Assembly (NCBI GenBank): GCA_944384825.1
Contig: CALWUT010000018.1
Coordinates: 62,001-126,000 of the forward strand
From: an uncultured Clostridia bacterium
GTDB lineage: Bacteria > Bacillota > Clostridia > Oscillospirales > Acutalibacteraceae
Direction: 5' to 3'
DNA: 64,000 nucleotides
Each line of letters starts with the position of its first letter. Within the stretch, counting starts at the first letter, position 1. A program made the position numbers and the translations under genes. Positions 35,988 through 43,106 of the stretch are shown piece by piece. The notes beneath the pieces are model-generated. The model saw nothing but the letters and a program-made list of their open reading frames with translations. It had not been told where the DNA came from and did no database searches.

Positions 35988-37709
35988 TTATTCACCTGTT
36001 TTTTGAGTTATTCTGAAAATTACAAATTCAGCAGGTTTTACCGGTGCAACACCTATTACACATACTAAACGCCCATTATCAATATCATCTTTAGTCATTG
36101 TATTTTGTCCGATATCTACGAAGAACGCATCGGCCGGTGAAGCTCCTACCAGCGCACCTGTTCTCCAAATTCCTTCCAAGAATATTTCAATCGTTCTTCT
36201 TACTCTGGACCATAATGTTACATCGTTTGGTTCAAAAACTACCCAGTTCGTATTTGCTTTTATGGATTCTTCAAGATATATAAATAAGCGCCGAACGTTG
36301 ATATACTTCCATAAAGGCTTGGATGAAGCAGTTCTTGCTCCCCAAACCCTTATGCCAGCTCCGGGAAATTTACGAATCAAATTGACTCCCCTTGGGTTTA
36401 ATAAATCTTGCTCTCCTACATTGTAATTCACGAATAAACCAGTACAATTTGACACTACTTCATTAGCTGGAGCTTTATGCACTCCTCTATCATTATCACT
36501 TCTTGCATATATTCCCATCACTGAACCTGAAGGAGGAATAAATGTTTCTTTTTTATCAAGAGGATCAAAAACTTGTAGCCAAGGATGATACATAGCACAG
36601 TAATCACTATCAACTATATCACGATGCTGTAAGACATCCGTTACAGTCTTAGAAGTCATAGGCATGTCCAAAACTGCAAACCTACTTGCTAATTTTTCGC
36701 AGTGTGCAACCAAGGAAAGTTGAACATTTGGACTTACTATTCCCGGAATCGCCATTATATTTACATCTGCATTATCTAAAAACGCTTGAATGCCTGTCCT
36801 GGAACCCGGTCCCTCATCTTTACCAATAAAATCTGCATCAGTTAAGCTTGAAGCTGTACCATTTGCACCTCCAGTTAAGGTTACTTTTATTTCTTCACTT
36901 TCTGTACCGAATACTTGTCTTACAACGTCAATAGGAGATACCGCTTCTTCCATAGGCTGTGCCTTAAGTGAAACTATTTCAGACTTGGCCATAGCTTTTT
37001 CTATAAAGTTCGGTAAAAGAACATTGAAAGAAACTCCACTATACTTTTCTAAAATCTCATTTTGTTCAACTACAACGTTCATTTCGCAATTTTTAATAGT
37101 AACTTTAGGAAGCAGCCCGGTATCTACTACATTGCCTTCGAATGGTTCTGAAAATGTAACTACGTCGCCGGTAACTTTTGTAACTACGCCAAATTTTGGT
37201 TCACCGTCACCTTCAACTTCAACAACGTCCCCTACATTAAAACCTACTGCACTCTTTAATTTGTATTGAGCTTTACCTAGATCTTCAAGGATTTGAGTCT
37301 TACTACTGCTCGAAGGTTCAAAAGTTATTAAAATTGAATTGCCCCAAGCACCAGGATCTTTAGCAGAAATTTCCAAAACACCCTCTTTGCCCTCTTGACA
37401 TGCAGCCTTTGCAGTAGTTGCATCAGAAGGTGCAACCCGCATAACAAATGCTCTTGATCCACCATTAATGAAGAAGTGATTGACAGCATGTGCTAAAAAC
37501 CTATATTCTCCAAATTCATTTTCATGCAAATATCCACCAAATTTACGCGTAAAATCTGCTGGACCGGTTACAAGAACGGGAGAACCTGAAACAGGACCTT
37601 TTTCTGCTACTCCTATAAATCCGGCTGTACTTGTACCAACACCTTGCATGGGAGTAGGACCACTGTCAAACTCTTCTACATAAACTCCCGGAGATAAATA
37701 TTCTGCCAT
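35988..37709 (-). CDS. Contractile tail sheath protein
   Basis: A 573-aa sheath of the phage tail sheath family (Afp2/Pvc2-like). The N-terminus YLSPGVYVEEFDSGPTPMQG and the C-terminal core (VNYNVGEQDLLNPRGVNLIR, WGARTAS, YINVRRLFIYLEESIKANTN, GASPADAFFVDIG) are diagnostic. An inserted domain covers about residues 120-290. Many eCIS clusters carry two or three sheath paralogues; only one is present here. It is the first structural gene after the 312-aa leader gene. Confidence 0.95.
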   Translation of the reverse strand: MAEYLSPGVYVEEFDSGPTPMQGVGTSTAGFIGVAEKGPVSGSPVLVTGPADFTRKFGGYLHENEFGEYRFLAHAVNHFFINGGSRAFVMRVAPSDATTAKAACQEGKEGVLEISAKDPGAWGNSILITFEPSSSSKTQILEDLGKAQYKLKSAVGFNVGDVVEVEGDGEPKFGVVTKVTGDVVTFSEPFEGNVVDTGLLPKVTIKNCEMNVVVEQNEILEKYSGVSFNVLLPNFIEKAMAKSEIVSLKAQPMEEAVSPIDVVRQVFGTESEEIKVTLTGGANGTASSLTDADFIGKDEGPGSRTGIQAFLDNADVNIMAIPGIVSPNVQLSLVAHCEKLASRFAVLDMPMTSKTVTDVLQHRDIVDSDYCAMYHPWLQVFDPLDKKETFIPPSGSVMGIYARSDNDRGVHKAPANEVVSNCTGLFVNYNVGEQDLLNPRGVNLIRKFPGAGIRVWGARTASSKPLWKYINVRRLFIYLEESIKANTNWVVFEPNDVTLWSRVRRTIEIFLEGIWRTGALVGASPADAFFVDIGQNTMTKDDIDNGRLVCVIGVAPVKPAEFVIFRITQKTGE

Positions 37710-37846
37710 AATTCTCTCGGTTCACTACTATTAACTAGCAAGAACCTTTCAACTCCTTTCTAATACTAGAAATATAAGTTATTTTATATAACACATAAAA
37801 TAGAGAAATGAACTCTAATTTATAGTTATCCAAATTTATTTTCATT

Positions 37847-38785
37847 TTAAGAAGTAATATTTAAACTTTTAGCAATTTCTCTCAATTGATTTTCAGTTAA
37901 ACTATTAAGATCAATACTAATAAGTTTTTCTAAATTTTCTTCATATTTACCTTCATTTATTAATTTTTCAATCATCTTTTTTAAAAAAATTACATTTATT
38001 TTACTCGATAACTCAATCACTCTTTTACTTCGAGCTATAGCCTCATCTGATTCAATCATTTTTTTTAGCTTACCTTTTTTTAACTTTTCAACAAATTTTC
38101 TTACTTCTTTTATAAATTCTAAATTATCTTCATTTTTTTCTTCTTGAATCTCTTTTAAAATAGATATTTTTTTATTAATCTGATGCTTTTGAGTCTCAGA
38201 AGACTCTGCTTTCCGTCTCTTTAAACTTTCTATTTGTTTTTCTTCCCTTTCATCTTCATAAAGCAGCTTCTCTTCTTGATCCGGTATACCATCATTATCA
38301 TCCTCAAGCTTTTGAACTTCTTCCATGTCAGCATCATATTTAAAGCTTAATTTACTTGCTTTAAAATATTTTTTACTTGTTTTCCATTCAGACCCCAAAT
38401 AGTTGTTTGGATCGTCAAGCTTTTTAGTTTTTATATGATTTTCTTTTTCAAAAGTTTCAGGAATAAAAGTAAAAGCGATGTCGGTATTTCTTTTATACTT
38501 ATTATAACCTACAGAAATAGTCCCAAATCGTGATTTAAAATATCCTAAATTATTAGGAGTGTTTTTAAATTTTTTCATATTATTAGGCAATACTTTTGTA
38601 GCTTTTAAATTATTTTTCAAAAAATTTATTTTTAAATTATTTTCTTCATTAATAACTTTAGCGCCTTTATTATTTTTTACTAATTTATGGGTTATATAGT
38701 AATCTAAAGTATTTTCTTTTTTACTTTTATTAAATTCTAAATTTTTATCTTTTTTTACTAAATAACTTGATTTTCTCAAACTCAA
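37847..38785 (-). CDS. Lys-rich protein of unknown function, first gene of the eCIS cluster
   Basis: A 312-aa basic N-terminal half (Lys/Asn-rich, with KFKNTPNNLGYFKSRFGTIS) is followed at about residues 160-170 by EDDNDGIPDQEE, a D-x-D-G type calcium-binding loop, then a charged coiled-coil region to the C-terminus. I recognise no family. A TTG start, three codons after another TTG, has GAGGGGAG at proper distance. Its composition matches the 208- and 893-aa proteins of the cluster. It may be cargo, a cap or an assembly factor; nothing decides. Confidence 0.5.
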   Translation of the reverse strand: MSLRKSSYLVKKDKNLEFNKSKKENTLDYYITHKLVKNNKGAKVINEENNLKINFLKNNLKATKVLPNNMKKFKNTPNNLGYFKSRFGTISVGYNKYKRNTDIAFTFIPETFEKENHIKTKKLDDPNNYLGSEWKTSKKYFKASKLSFKYDADMEEVQKLEDDNDGIPDQEEKLLYEDEREEKQIESLKRRKAESSETQKHQINKKISILKEIQEEKNEDNLEFIKEVRKFVEKLKKGKLKKMIESDEAIARSKRVIELSSKINVIFLKKMIEKLINEGKYEENLEKLISIDLNSLTENQLREIAKSLNITS

Positions 38786-38897
38786 CTCCCCTCAGTCTAT
38801 AACATTTTTCCTTTTTTATTACATGTTTTAATCACCTCGACCAAAATAGTTCTCAATAATGGTAAACTTAAGTCTTTTTAAAAATTACTTATAGGTA

Positions 38898-38926
38898 TTA
38901 ATAATAGTTTATATATAATTTTTCAA
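38898..38926 (-). promoter_or_regulatory. Candidate promoter of the eCIS cluster
   Basis: TTGAAA (38921-38926), a 17-bp AT-only spacer and TATTAA (38898-38903) on the minus strand lie about 110 bp upstream of the first gene. It is a moderate match in an AT-rich context. Confidence 0.4.
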
Positions 38927-39053
38927 TTCGACTCAAGTTTTTTCTCCATTTTATGCTATTATACCACGTAAAAACTTTTTAGGCCATTAATTTTTTACTA
39001 AAAGATGGTTTCAAAACTGTTATTTATATTAAAACATGATGATTTTTTCGAAT

Positions 39054-39419
39054 CTAGTATGTAGAATCAATTCCTCCTGGCAATCCAAAGCTTATCGACA
39101 AAGCTTGATCAACCTTGTTCATGGAATACTTATCTGCTGATCCACGTTTTTCTTTAAGTCTTTGTTTATCAATGGTTCTTACTTGTTCCAAAAGAACTAC
39201 AGAATTTTTCGCTAGTCCGGAACATCCGGCAGATATATTTATGTGCGTAGGTAAATTTGATTTAGTATCTTGACTGGTTATCGCTGCAGCAATTACTGTA
39301 GGACTATGTTTATTGCCTACATCATTTTGTACTATAAGAACAGGGCGTACTCCTCCTTGTTCCGATCCTACAACAGGACTTAAATCGGCGTAAAATATAT
39401 CTCCTCTTCTTACGTCCAT
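39054..39419 (-). CDS. MazF/EndoA-type mRNA interferase
   Basis: A 121-aa PemK/MazF-family protein very like firmicute EndoA (NdoA). It has [39 protein letters not shown] and the later [13 protein letters not shown]. These are sequence-specific endoribonucleases controlled by an antitoxin normally encoded just upstream. No antitoxin ORF is visible here: the upstream 200 bp hold only a terminator. GGAGGG precedes the ATG. Confidence 0.88.
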   Translation of the reverse strand: MDVRRGDIFYADLSPVVGSEQGGVRPVLIVQNDVGNKHSPTVIAAAITSQDTKSNLPTHINISAGCSGLAKNSVVLLEQVRTIDKQRLKEKRGSADKYSMNKVDQALSISFGLPGGIDSTY

Positions 39420-39558
39420 TTGTTTTCACCCTCCAATATAAATTTATCCGATAAAAGTATTTTTGCCCATAGGATCAATTTTAATCATAAAAATTAATAA
39501 TTTTGTAACTTGTTTCTTCGCATAGACTTCAATCTTAAAATTAAATCTATAACAAAAA

Positions 39559-39582
39559 AATCCAGACTGTATAGTCTAGATT
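39559..39582 (-). terminator. Rho-independent terminator after the GNAT gene
   Basis: A 10-bp stem (AATCTAGACT with AGTCTGGATT, one T-G pair) and an ATAC loop are followed by T7 on the minus strand, about 40 bp after the GNAT stop. It separates that operon from mazF. Confidence 0.85.
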
Positions 39583-39625
39583 AATACAAATATAGTTCTT
39601 ATTTTAAATTAAATATTTTAAACTC

Positions 39626-40240
39626 CTATTTATTTAAATGTCCATTGTAAACCAGTTCAGTATGCTCGTCATTATAGCAGCCTATTATCTCTTCCGTTAA
39701 TTCCCATCCATACTTTCTAATAATGCTTTCAAACGCTGCTTTCTTATATTCTGCAAAAGTGATTAAAGGAGTTGTAGTTCCTAAAAGCTCTATAGCTCTA
39801 TCAATTAACTGCGTTCCTATGCCTCGCTTTTCAAACTCCGGCGAAACATACAATGTACAAATCTTCTTTTCTATGTCTGAATTTTTTACAAAGCAAACAG
39901 CAACAACAGAATCAAATTCACTTCTTACAAAAAAGACTTCCCTTAATCCAGTTCCTACTTCCGGTAAATGCTTTTCAAAAAACCAGTTTTTATGATTAGG
40001 ATAATCTTGACATATAAAGTCTGTAATAGAATAAATTTCTTGGACTAAATCATTATATTCCTTGTCAGAATATAAATTAATAAAATGACTTAAATTCTCT
40101 ATTTCGAATTTCTCTTTATTTTCATTTTCTTTACAAACTACATTAAACTCTGAAGAGTAAACTTTTCTTTCAAAATTGAGAAAGCATACACTAGAAAGTA
40201 AAATACACGTACTAACAAACACTAATTTAGAACTTTTCAA
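39626..40240 (-). CDS. Exported GNAT-family N-acetyltransferase
   Basis: A 204-aa protein. Residues 1-29 look like a signal peptide (basic start, then VFVSTCILLSSVCFLNF), followed by about 50 residues of linker. The GNAT fold follows with VAVCFVKN, ICTLYVSPEFEKRGIGTQLI (acetyl-CoA binding motif A, R-G-I-G) and a C-terminal AAFESIIRKYGW. Most bacterial GNATs are cytosolic; an exported one in a probable intracellular bacterium could act on host molecules. TTG start, with AAGGAG lying in the end of the preceding ASCH gene, so the two are coupled. Confidence 0.75.
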   Translation of the reverse strand: MKSSKLVFVSTCILLSSVCFLNFERKVYSSEFNVVCKENENKEKFEIENLSHFINLYSDKEYNDLVQEIYSITDFICQDYPNHKNWFFEKHLPEVGTGLREVFFVRSEFDSVVAVCFVKNSDIEKKICTLYVSPEFEKRGIGTQLIDRAIELLGTTTPLITFAEYKKAAFESIIRKYGWELTEEIIGCYNDEHTELVYNGHLNK

Positions 40241-40244
40241 GTAC

Positions 40245-40613
40245 TTATTGCTCCTTTTCTTTTATTAAATCAAAATATATAGCTAAAGCTTCAAATTGTT
40301 TCTGAATATCTTTTGGATAAAAGTGATTTAAATCTTTGAGTAATTTTTCCGGTGTTACAGAAGCATCAGCTAATAAATTAATATTAAAATTTTTAATTAA
40401 ATGATCAAAATCAGAATAAGTAAGTATTTTTTTCACTTTAACCTTAATCATTTCATCTCGATATGGTTCTTTAAAAAAAAATATGACATCACCGAGTTTT
40501 AAACTTTTAAACTTTTCTTTATACAATCTAATTTCTACTCTTTTAGTACCATTTTTTATAAAGCTGAAATATTTTTCATCTAAACCCAGCTCAAAAAAAT
40601 ACAATATATTCAC
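40245..40613 (-). CDS. ASCH-domain protein
   Basis: A 122-aa ASCH/PUA-like protein. YFSFIKNGTKRVEIRLYKEKF, followed by LKLGDVIFFF and VKVKKILTYSDF, is the typical ASCH strand order with the G-x-K-x-x-E/R motif. ASCH proteins bind RNA or nucleic acids, and some are amidohydrolases; which applies here is unknown. The real start may be TTG at about 40604, after AGGAG. An 8-bp inverted repeat lies just upstream. Confidence 0.7.
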   Translation of the reverse strand: MNILYFFELGLDEKYFSFIKNGTKRVEIRLYKEKFKSLKLGDVIFFFKEPYRDEMIKVKVKKILTYSDFDHLIKNFNINLLADASVTPEKLLKDLNHFYPKDIQKQFEALAIYFDLIKEKEQ

Positions 40614-40623
40614 TCCTAAATTT

Positions 40624-40646
40624 AGTTAAAGTATAAAACTTTAACT
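40624..40646 (-). promoter_or_regulatory. Inverted repeat upstream of the ASCH gene
   Basis: AGTTAAAG and CTTTAACT are perfect 8-nt arms with a 7-nt spacer, immediately upstream of the ribosome site. It could be an operator or an RNA hairpin. Confidence 0.35.
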
Positions 40647-40753
40647 TTATTTTCACTATAGATTTGATAATAAAATTAACAATCAAAAAATTAAATTACT
40701 AAATAAAATGAATATTATCTTACACAAAATTAAAAGTTATTAAGCCAAAAGTT

Positions 40754-40830
40754 TGGTAGACACAAAGGGACTCGAACCCTTGACCTCTCGCGTGTGAAGC
40801 GAACGCTCTAACCAACTGAGCTATGCGTCC
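40754..40830 (-). tRNA. tRNA-Val (CAC)
   Basis: A 77-nt cloverleaf on the minus strand. The 5-bp anticodon stem (TTCGC with GCGAG, one G-T pair) holds the loop TTCACAC with anticodon CAC. The D-loop AGTTGGTTA, T-loop TTCGAGT and an encoded CCA end are present. Confidence 0.93.
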
Positions 40831-40852
40831 GTGCAAATATCTAAGCTGAACA

Positions 40853-41315
40853 CTATCTATTTAATTCATTTAACAATAATTCTTTAAATTCCTCCGGATG
40901 AGAAATATAAAAAAATTCCTGATAAATTGAATAACTTCCAATAACTATTGGACCATAATTAAAAATTTTACCTAAAAAAACTATATCGAATTGAAACACT
41001 ACTTATTTTATCTAAAAGAATATTAGGCTCAACAACATTTATTAATCCTTTTTGATACAAAACTTTTTTATTAGTGATATATAAATTAGTTTTAAATACA
41101 CGTATCATACAAATTATAAAAACAGGAATTTCAATCAAAAAAACTATATACATCCCTATTTTTGAACTTAAACCATAAAAGAAATTACCTGCTATAACCC
41201 AAATAAATACAGCTAAAAATATAGATATTATAGAATGAACAATTAAGTGAACCTTACTAATTTTGGCTTTATATAAAATTTTTTCTTGTTGAGTAGGAAA
41301 AGACAAAGTAATCAC
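40853..41315 (-). pseudogene. PH-domain (bPH2-like) membrane protein, frame broken in a T7 run
   Basis: The first frame gives 115 aa: two hydrophobic segments (about 27-46 and 52-70), then LYITNKKVLYQKGLIN and DKISSVSIRYSFF, the start of a bacterial PH (YdbT-like) domain. It stops right after T7 at 40974-40980. The missing rest (GKIFNYGPIVIGSYSIY and ISHPEEFKELLLNELN) continues in another frame to a TAG at 40853-40855. Removing one T restores a 153-aa protein of normal family shape. It may be a young pseudogene, a slippage-corrected gene, or a sequencing error. Confidence 0.8.
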
Positions 41316-41317
41316 CC

Positions 41318-41686
41318 CTAAATGGTAAATTTAAGTTTGCTTTTCAAAGGACTTACCCCTATGGCACAACAACCTAGACTTTTTACTCTTTCTGAGCCAG
41401 GAAAACTATTATAAACTTTCAAGGCCTCCACAGTATCTTTTACAAAAGGTACCATTCTATTTACGCCTTCATTATCGAGCATATCTTCAAAACTGTCGTA
41501 AAAATTTAAATAAATTATTTTACATAAAACTGATTCAAAATTAGAAAATAAAATCAGATTCCTACCAATCTTGAAATTCTTAATGTAATCAGTAGCAATC
41601 CGACATTCCGCTTTCTTAACTCCCAAAGTGATGTACTGAAGAAAAGGCATCTGCCTATTACTAATAATTTTTAATTTATACACCAT
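41318..41686 (-). CDS. ASCH-like domain protein (second copy)
   Basis: A roughly 122-aa protein. MPFLQYITLGVKKAECRIAT, FKIGRNLILFSN and VLCKIIYLNFYDSFEDML follow the ASCH strand pattern, and the C-terminus ends in GCCAIGVSPL, typical of ASCH domains. It is divergent from the ASCH protein at 40.2-40.6 kb. ATG at 41684-41686 is my start choice; TTG codons upstream lack a better site. It lies between tRNA-Glu and the broken PH gene. Confidence 0.6.
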   Translation of the reverse strand: MVYKLKIISNRQMPFLQYITLGVKKAECRIATDYIKNFKIGRNLILFSNFESVLCKIIYLNFYDSFEDMLDNEGVNRMVPFVKDTVEALKVYNSFPGSERVKSLGCCAIGVSPLKSKLKFTI

Positions 41687-41709
41687 TATCAACAAACACT
41701 TTCAAAATT

Positions 41710-41784
41710 TGGTGACCCGGACGAGAATCGAACTCGTGTTACCGCCGTGAAAGGGCGGTGTCTTAACCGCTTGACCACCGGGCC
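41710..41784 (-). tRNA. tRNA-Glu (TTC)
   Basis: A 75-nt cloverleaf on the minus strand. The acceptor GGCCCGG pairs with CCGGGTC (one G-T). Anticodon loop CTTTCAC holds anticodon TTC. T-loop TTCGAAT and an encoded CCA are present. Confidence 0.95.
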
Positions 41785-41796
41785 ATATTTAATACA

Positions 41797-41873
41797 TGGT
41801 AGCGACAGATGGACTCGAACCATCGACACTTCGGGTATGAACCGAATGCTCTAGCCAACTGAGCTATGCCGCC
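41797..41873 (-). tRNA. tRNA-Met (CAT), elongator type
   Basis: A 77-nt cloverleaf on the minus strand. Anticodon loop TTCATAC holds CAT. The body (GGCGGCATAGCTCAGTTGG start, CCCGAAG after the anticodon) resembles the Bacillus elongator tRNA-Met, and the stem lacks the GGG/CCC pairs of the initiator. It is 12 bp upstream of tRNA-Glu, in the same transcript. Confidence 0.9.
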
Positions 41874-41903
41874 ATCTTCACAACCTAAATTAATCATGTT
41901 ATT

Positions 41904-41932
41904 AGTATATACCATGCTAAATGAAATGTCAA
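41904..41932 (-). promoter_or_regulatory. Consensus promoter of the tRNA-Met/tRNA-Glu unit
   Basis: TTGACA (41927-41932), a 17-bp spacer and TATACT (41904-41909) on the minus strand, about 30 bp upstream of tRNA-Met. It is the strongest -35 match in the window. Confidence 0.85.
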
Positions 41933-41969
41933 GAATTTTTTTTAATAATTTTTCAATTTTTTTAATTAT

Positions 41970-43076
41970 TCAAATAATCAGATCAGATATTATCTTATTC
42001 GACAATAAAAATCCTTTTTTGGTTAATTTTATGACATTTATATTAAACTTTACTAAACCCAAAGTTTCATACTTACTGATTTTTTCAAAGTATATTTTAG
42101 GAAACGATCTTCCAAACTTTTTTTCGTACTGGTTAAATTTAATTCCTTCCGAAAGTCTGAGCTTTAACATTATATATTCTTCCTCAGTTCCTCCAACTCC
42201 TTCTCTTATGATCCGACCTTTATCATTAAATTCATGTATATTGCTTTCATAATAAAATCTTTCATTTTTTATTAATGAATGTGAAGAAGGCCCTATTCCC
42301 AAATAGTCTTCTAAATTCCAATATTTTAAATTATGCTTACTTTCTTTGCCCGAAACAGCAAAATTAGATATTTCATAATGATTATATCCTATATATTCCA
42401 TTTTGTCAGAAATATAAAGGTAAAAATCACTACACATATCATCCGAAAGGAAATTAAGTGACGACTTGTTATAATAATAAGGAGTATTTTCTTCTACTTT
42501 AAGCAAATAAATCGAAACATGCGAAACATTATTTTCCCCGCAAAAATCGACTATTTTATCCAAGCTTTCAAATCGTTGCCCGGGAGCACCAACTATAAAA
42601 TCGACAGATATATTGCTTATTCCTGATTTTTTTACACATTCATAAGTAGAAAAAACGTCATTAGCATTATGACGTCTTCCTAAAATTTTAAGCTCATTGT
42701 CATCCAAGGATTGTACACCTATTGATATACGATTGACTCCTGCAAATTTTAATTTCTTAAAATCTACTGATTTATAATCCGCCGGATTTACTTCCATAGT
42801 AATTTCCGGGTCTATAATACGAAAGCTTTCATTAACAGATCTTAAAATATCTACTATTTTATCCGACTTTAATAAGCTTGGAGTTCCTCCGCCAAAATAT
42901 ATGGTATCTACAGGTTTATTTAAAATATTCCCCCATTTTCTTATCTCACTACATACTTTTTGAATGTACAATTCTTTAATTTCTTCATCGCTTTCTAATG
43001 AATAAAAACCGCAATATGGACATTTACTTTTACAAAATGGAATGTGAATATATAGTCCTAAACTATCATCAGACAA
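41970..43076 (-). CDS. hemW: HemW-like radical SAM protein
   Basis: A 368-aa HemW/YggW family member with the radical SAM cluster motif C15-x3-C19-x2-C22 (FCKSKCPYCGF), FGGGTPS, MEVNP and RISIGVQS. HemW proteins bind heme and are proposed heme chaperones; they are often mis-named coproporphyrinogen oxidase. No heme genes are visible nearby. It follows lepA in the usual clostridial order. The start is TTG. Confidence 0.9.
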   Translation of the reverse strand: MSDDSLGLYIHIPFCKSKCPYCGFYSLESDEEIKELYIQKVCSEIRKWGNILNKPVDTIYFGGGTPSLLKSDKIVDILRSVNESFRIIDPEITMEVNPADYKSVDFKKLKFAGVNRISIGVQSLDDNELKILGRRHNANDVFSTYECVKKSGISNISVDFIVGAPGQRFESLDKIVDFCGENNVSHVSIYLLKVEENTPYYYNKSSLNFLSDDMCSDFYLYISDKMEYIGYNHYEISNFAVSGKESKHNLKYWNLEDYLGIGPSSHSLIKNERFYYESNIHEFNDKGRIIREGVGGTEEEYIMLKLRLSEGIKFNQYEKKFGRSFPKIYFEKISKYETLGLVKFNINVIKLTKKGFLLSNKIISDLII

Positions 43077-43106
43077 AAAAATTCATCTCTTTCTAAAAAT
43101 AAATTC

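Noticed and set aside
30364-38600. Plus-strand ORFs opposite the eCIS genes
   Set aside because: They are low-complexity Ser/Phe/Leu-rich shadows of AT-rich coding sequence without ribosome sites.
22633-38785. Reading the cluster as an ordinary prophage
   Set aside because: No capsid, portal, terminase, integrase, lysis genes or attachment repeats were seen; the baseplate proteins are of eCIS type.
39054-40830. Possible CRISPR or repeat array in the accessory island
   Set aside because: No direct repeats with regular spacing were found here or elsewhere in the window.
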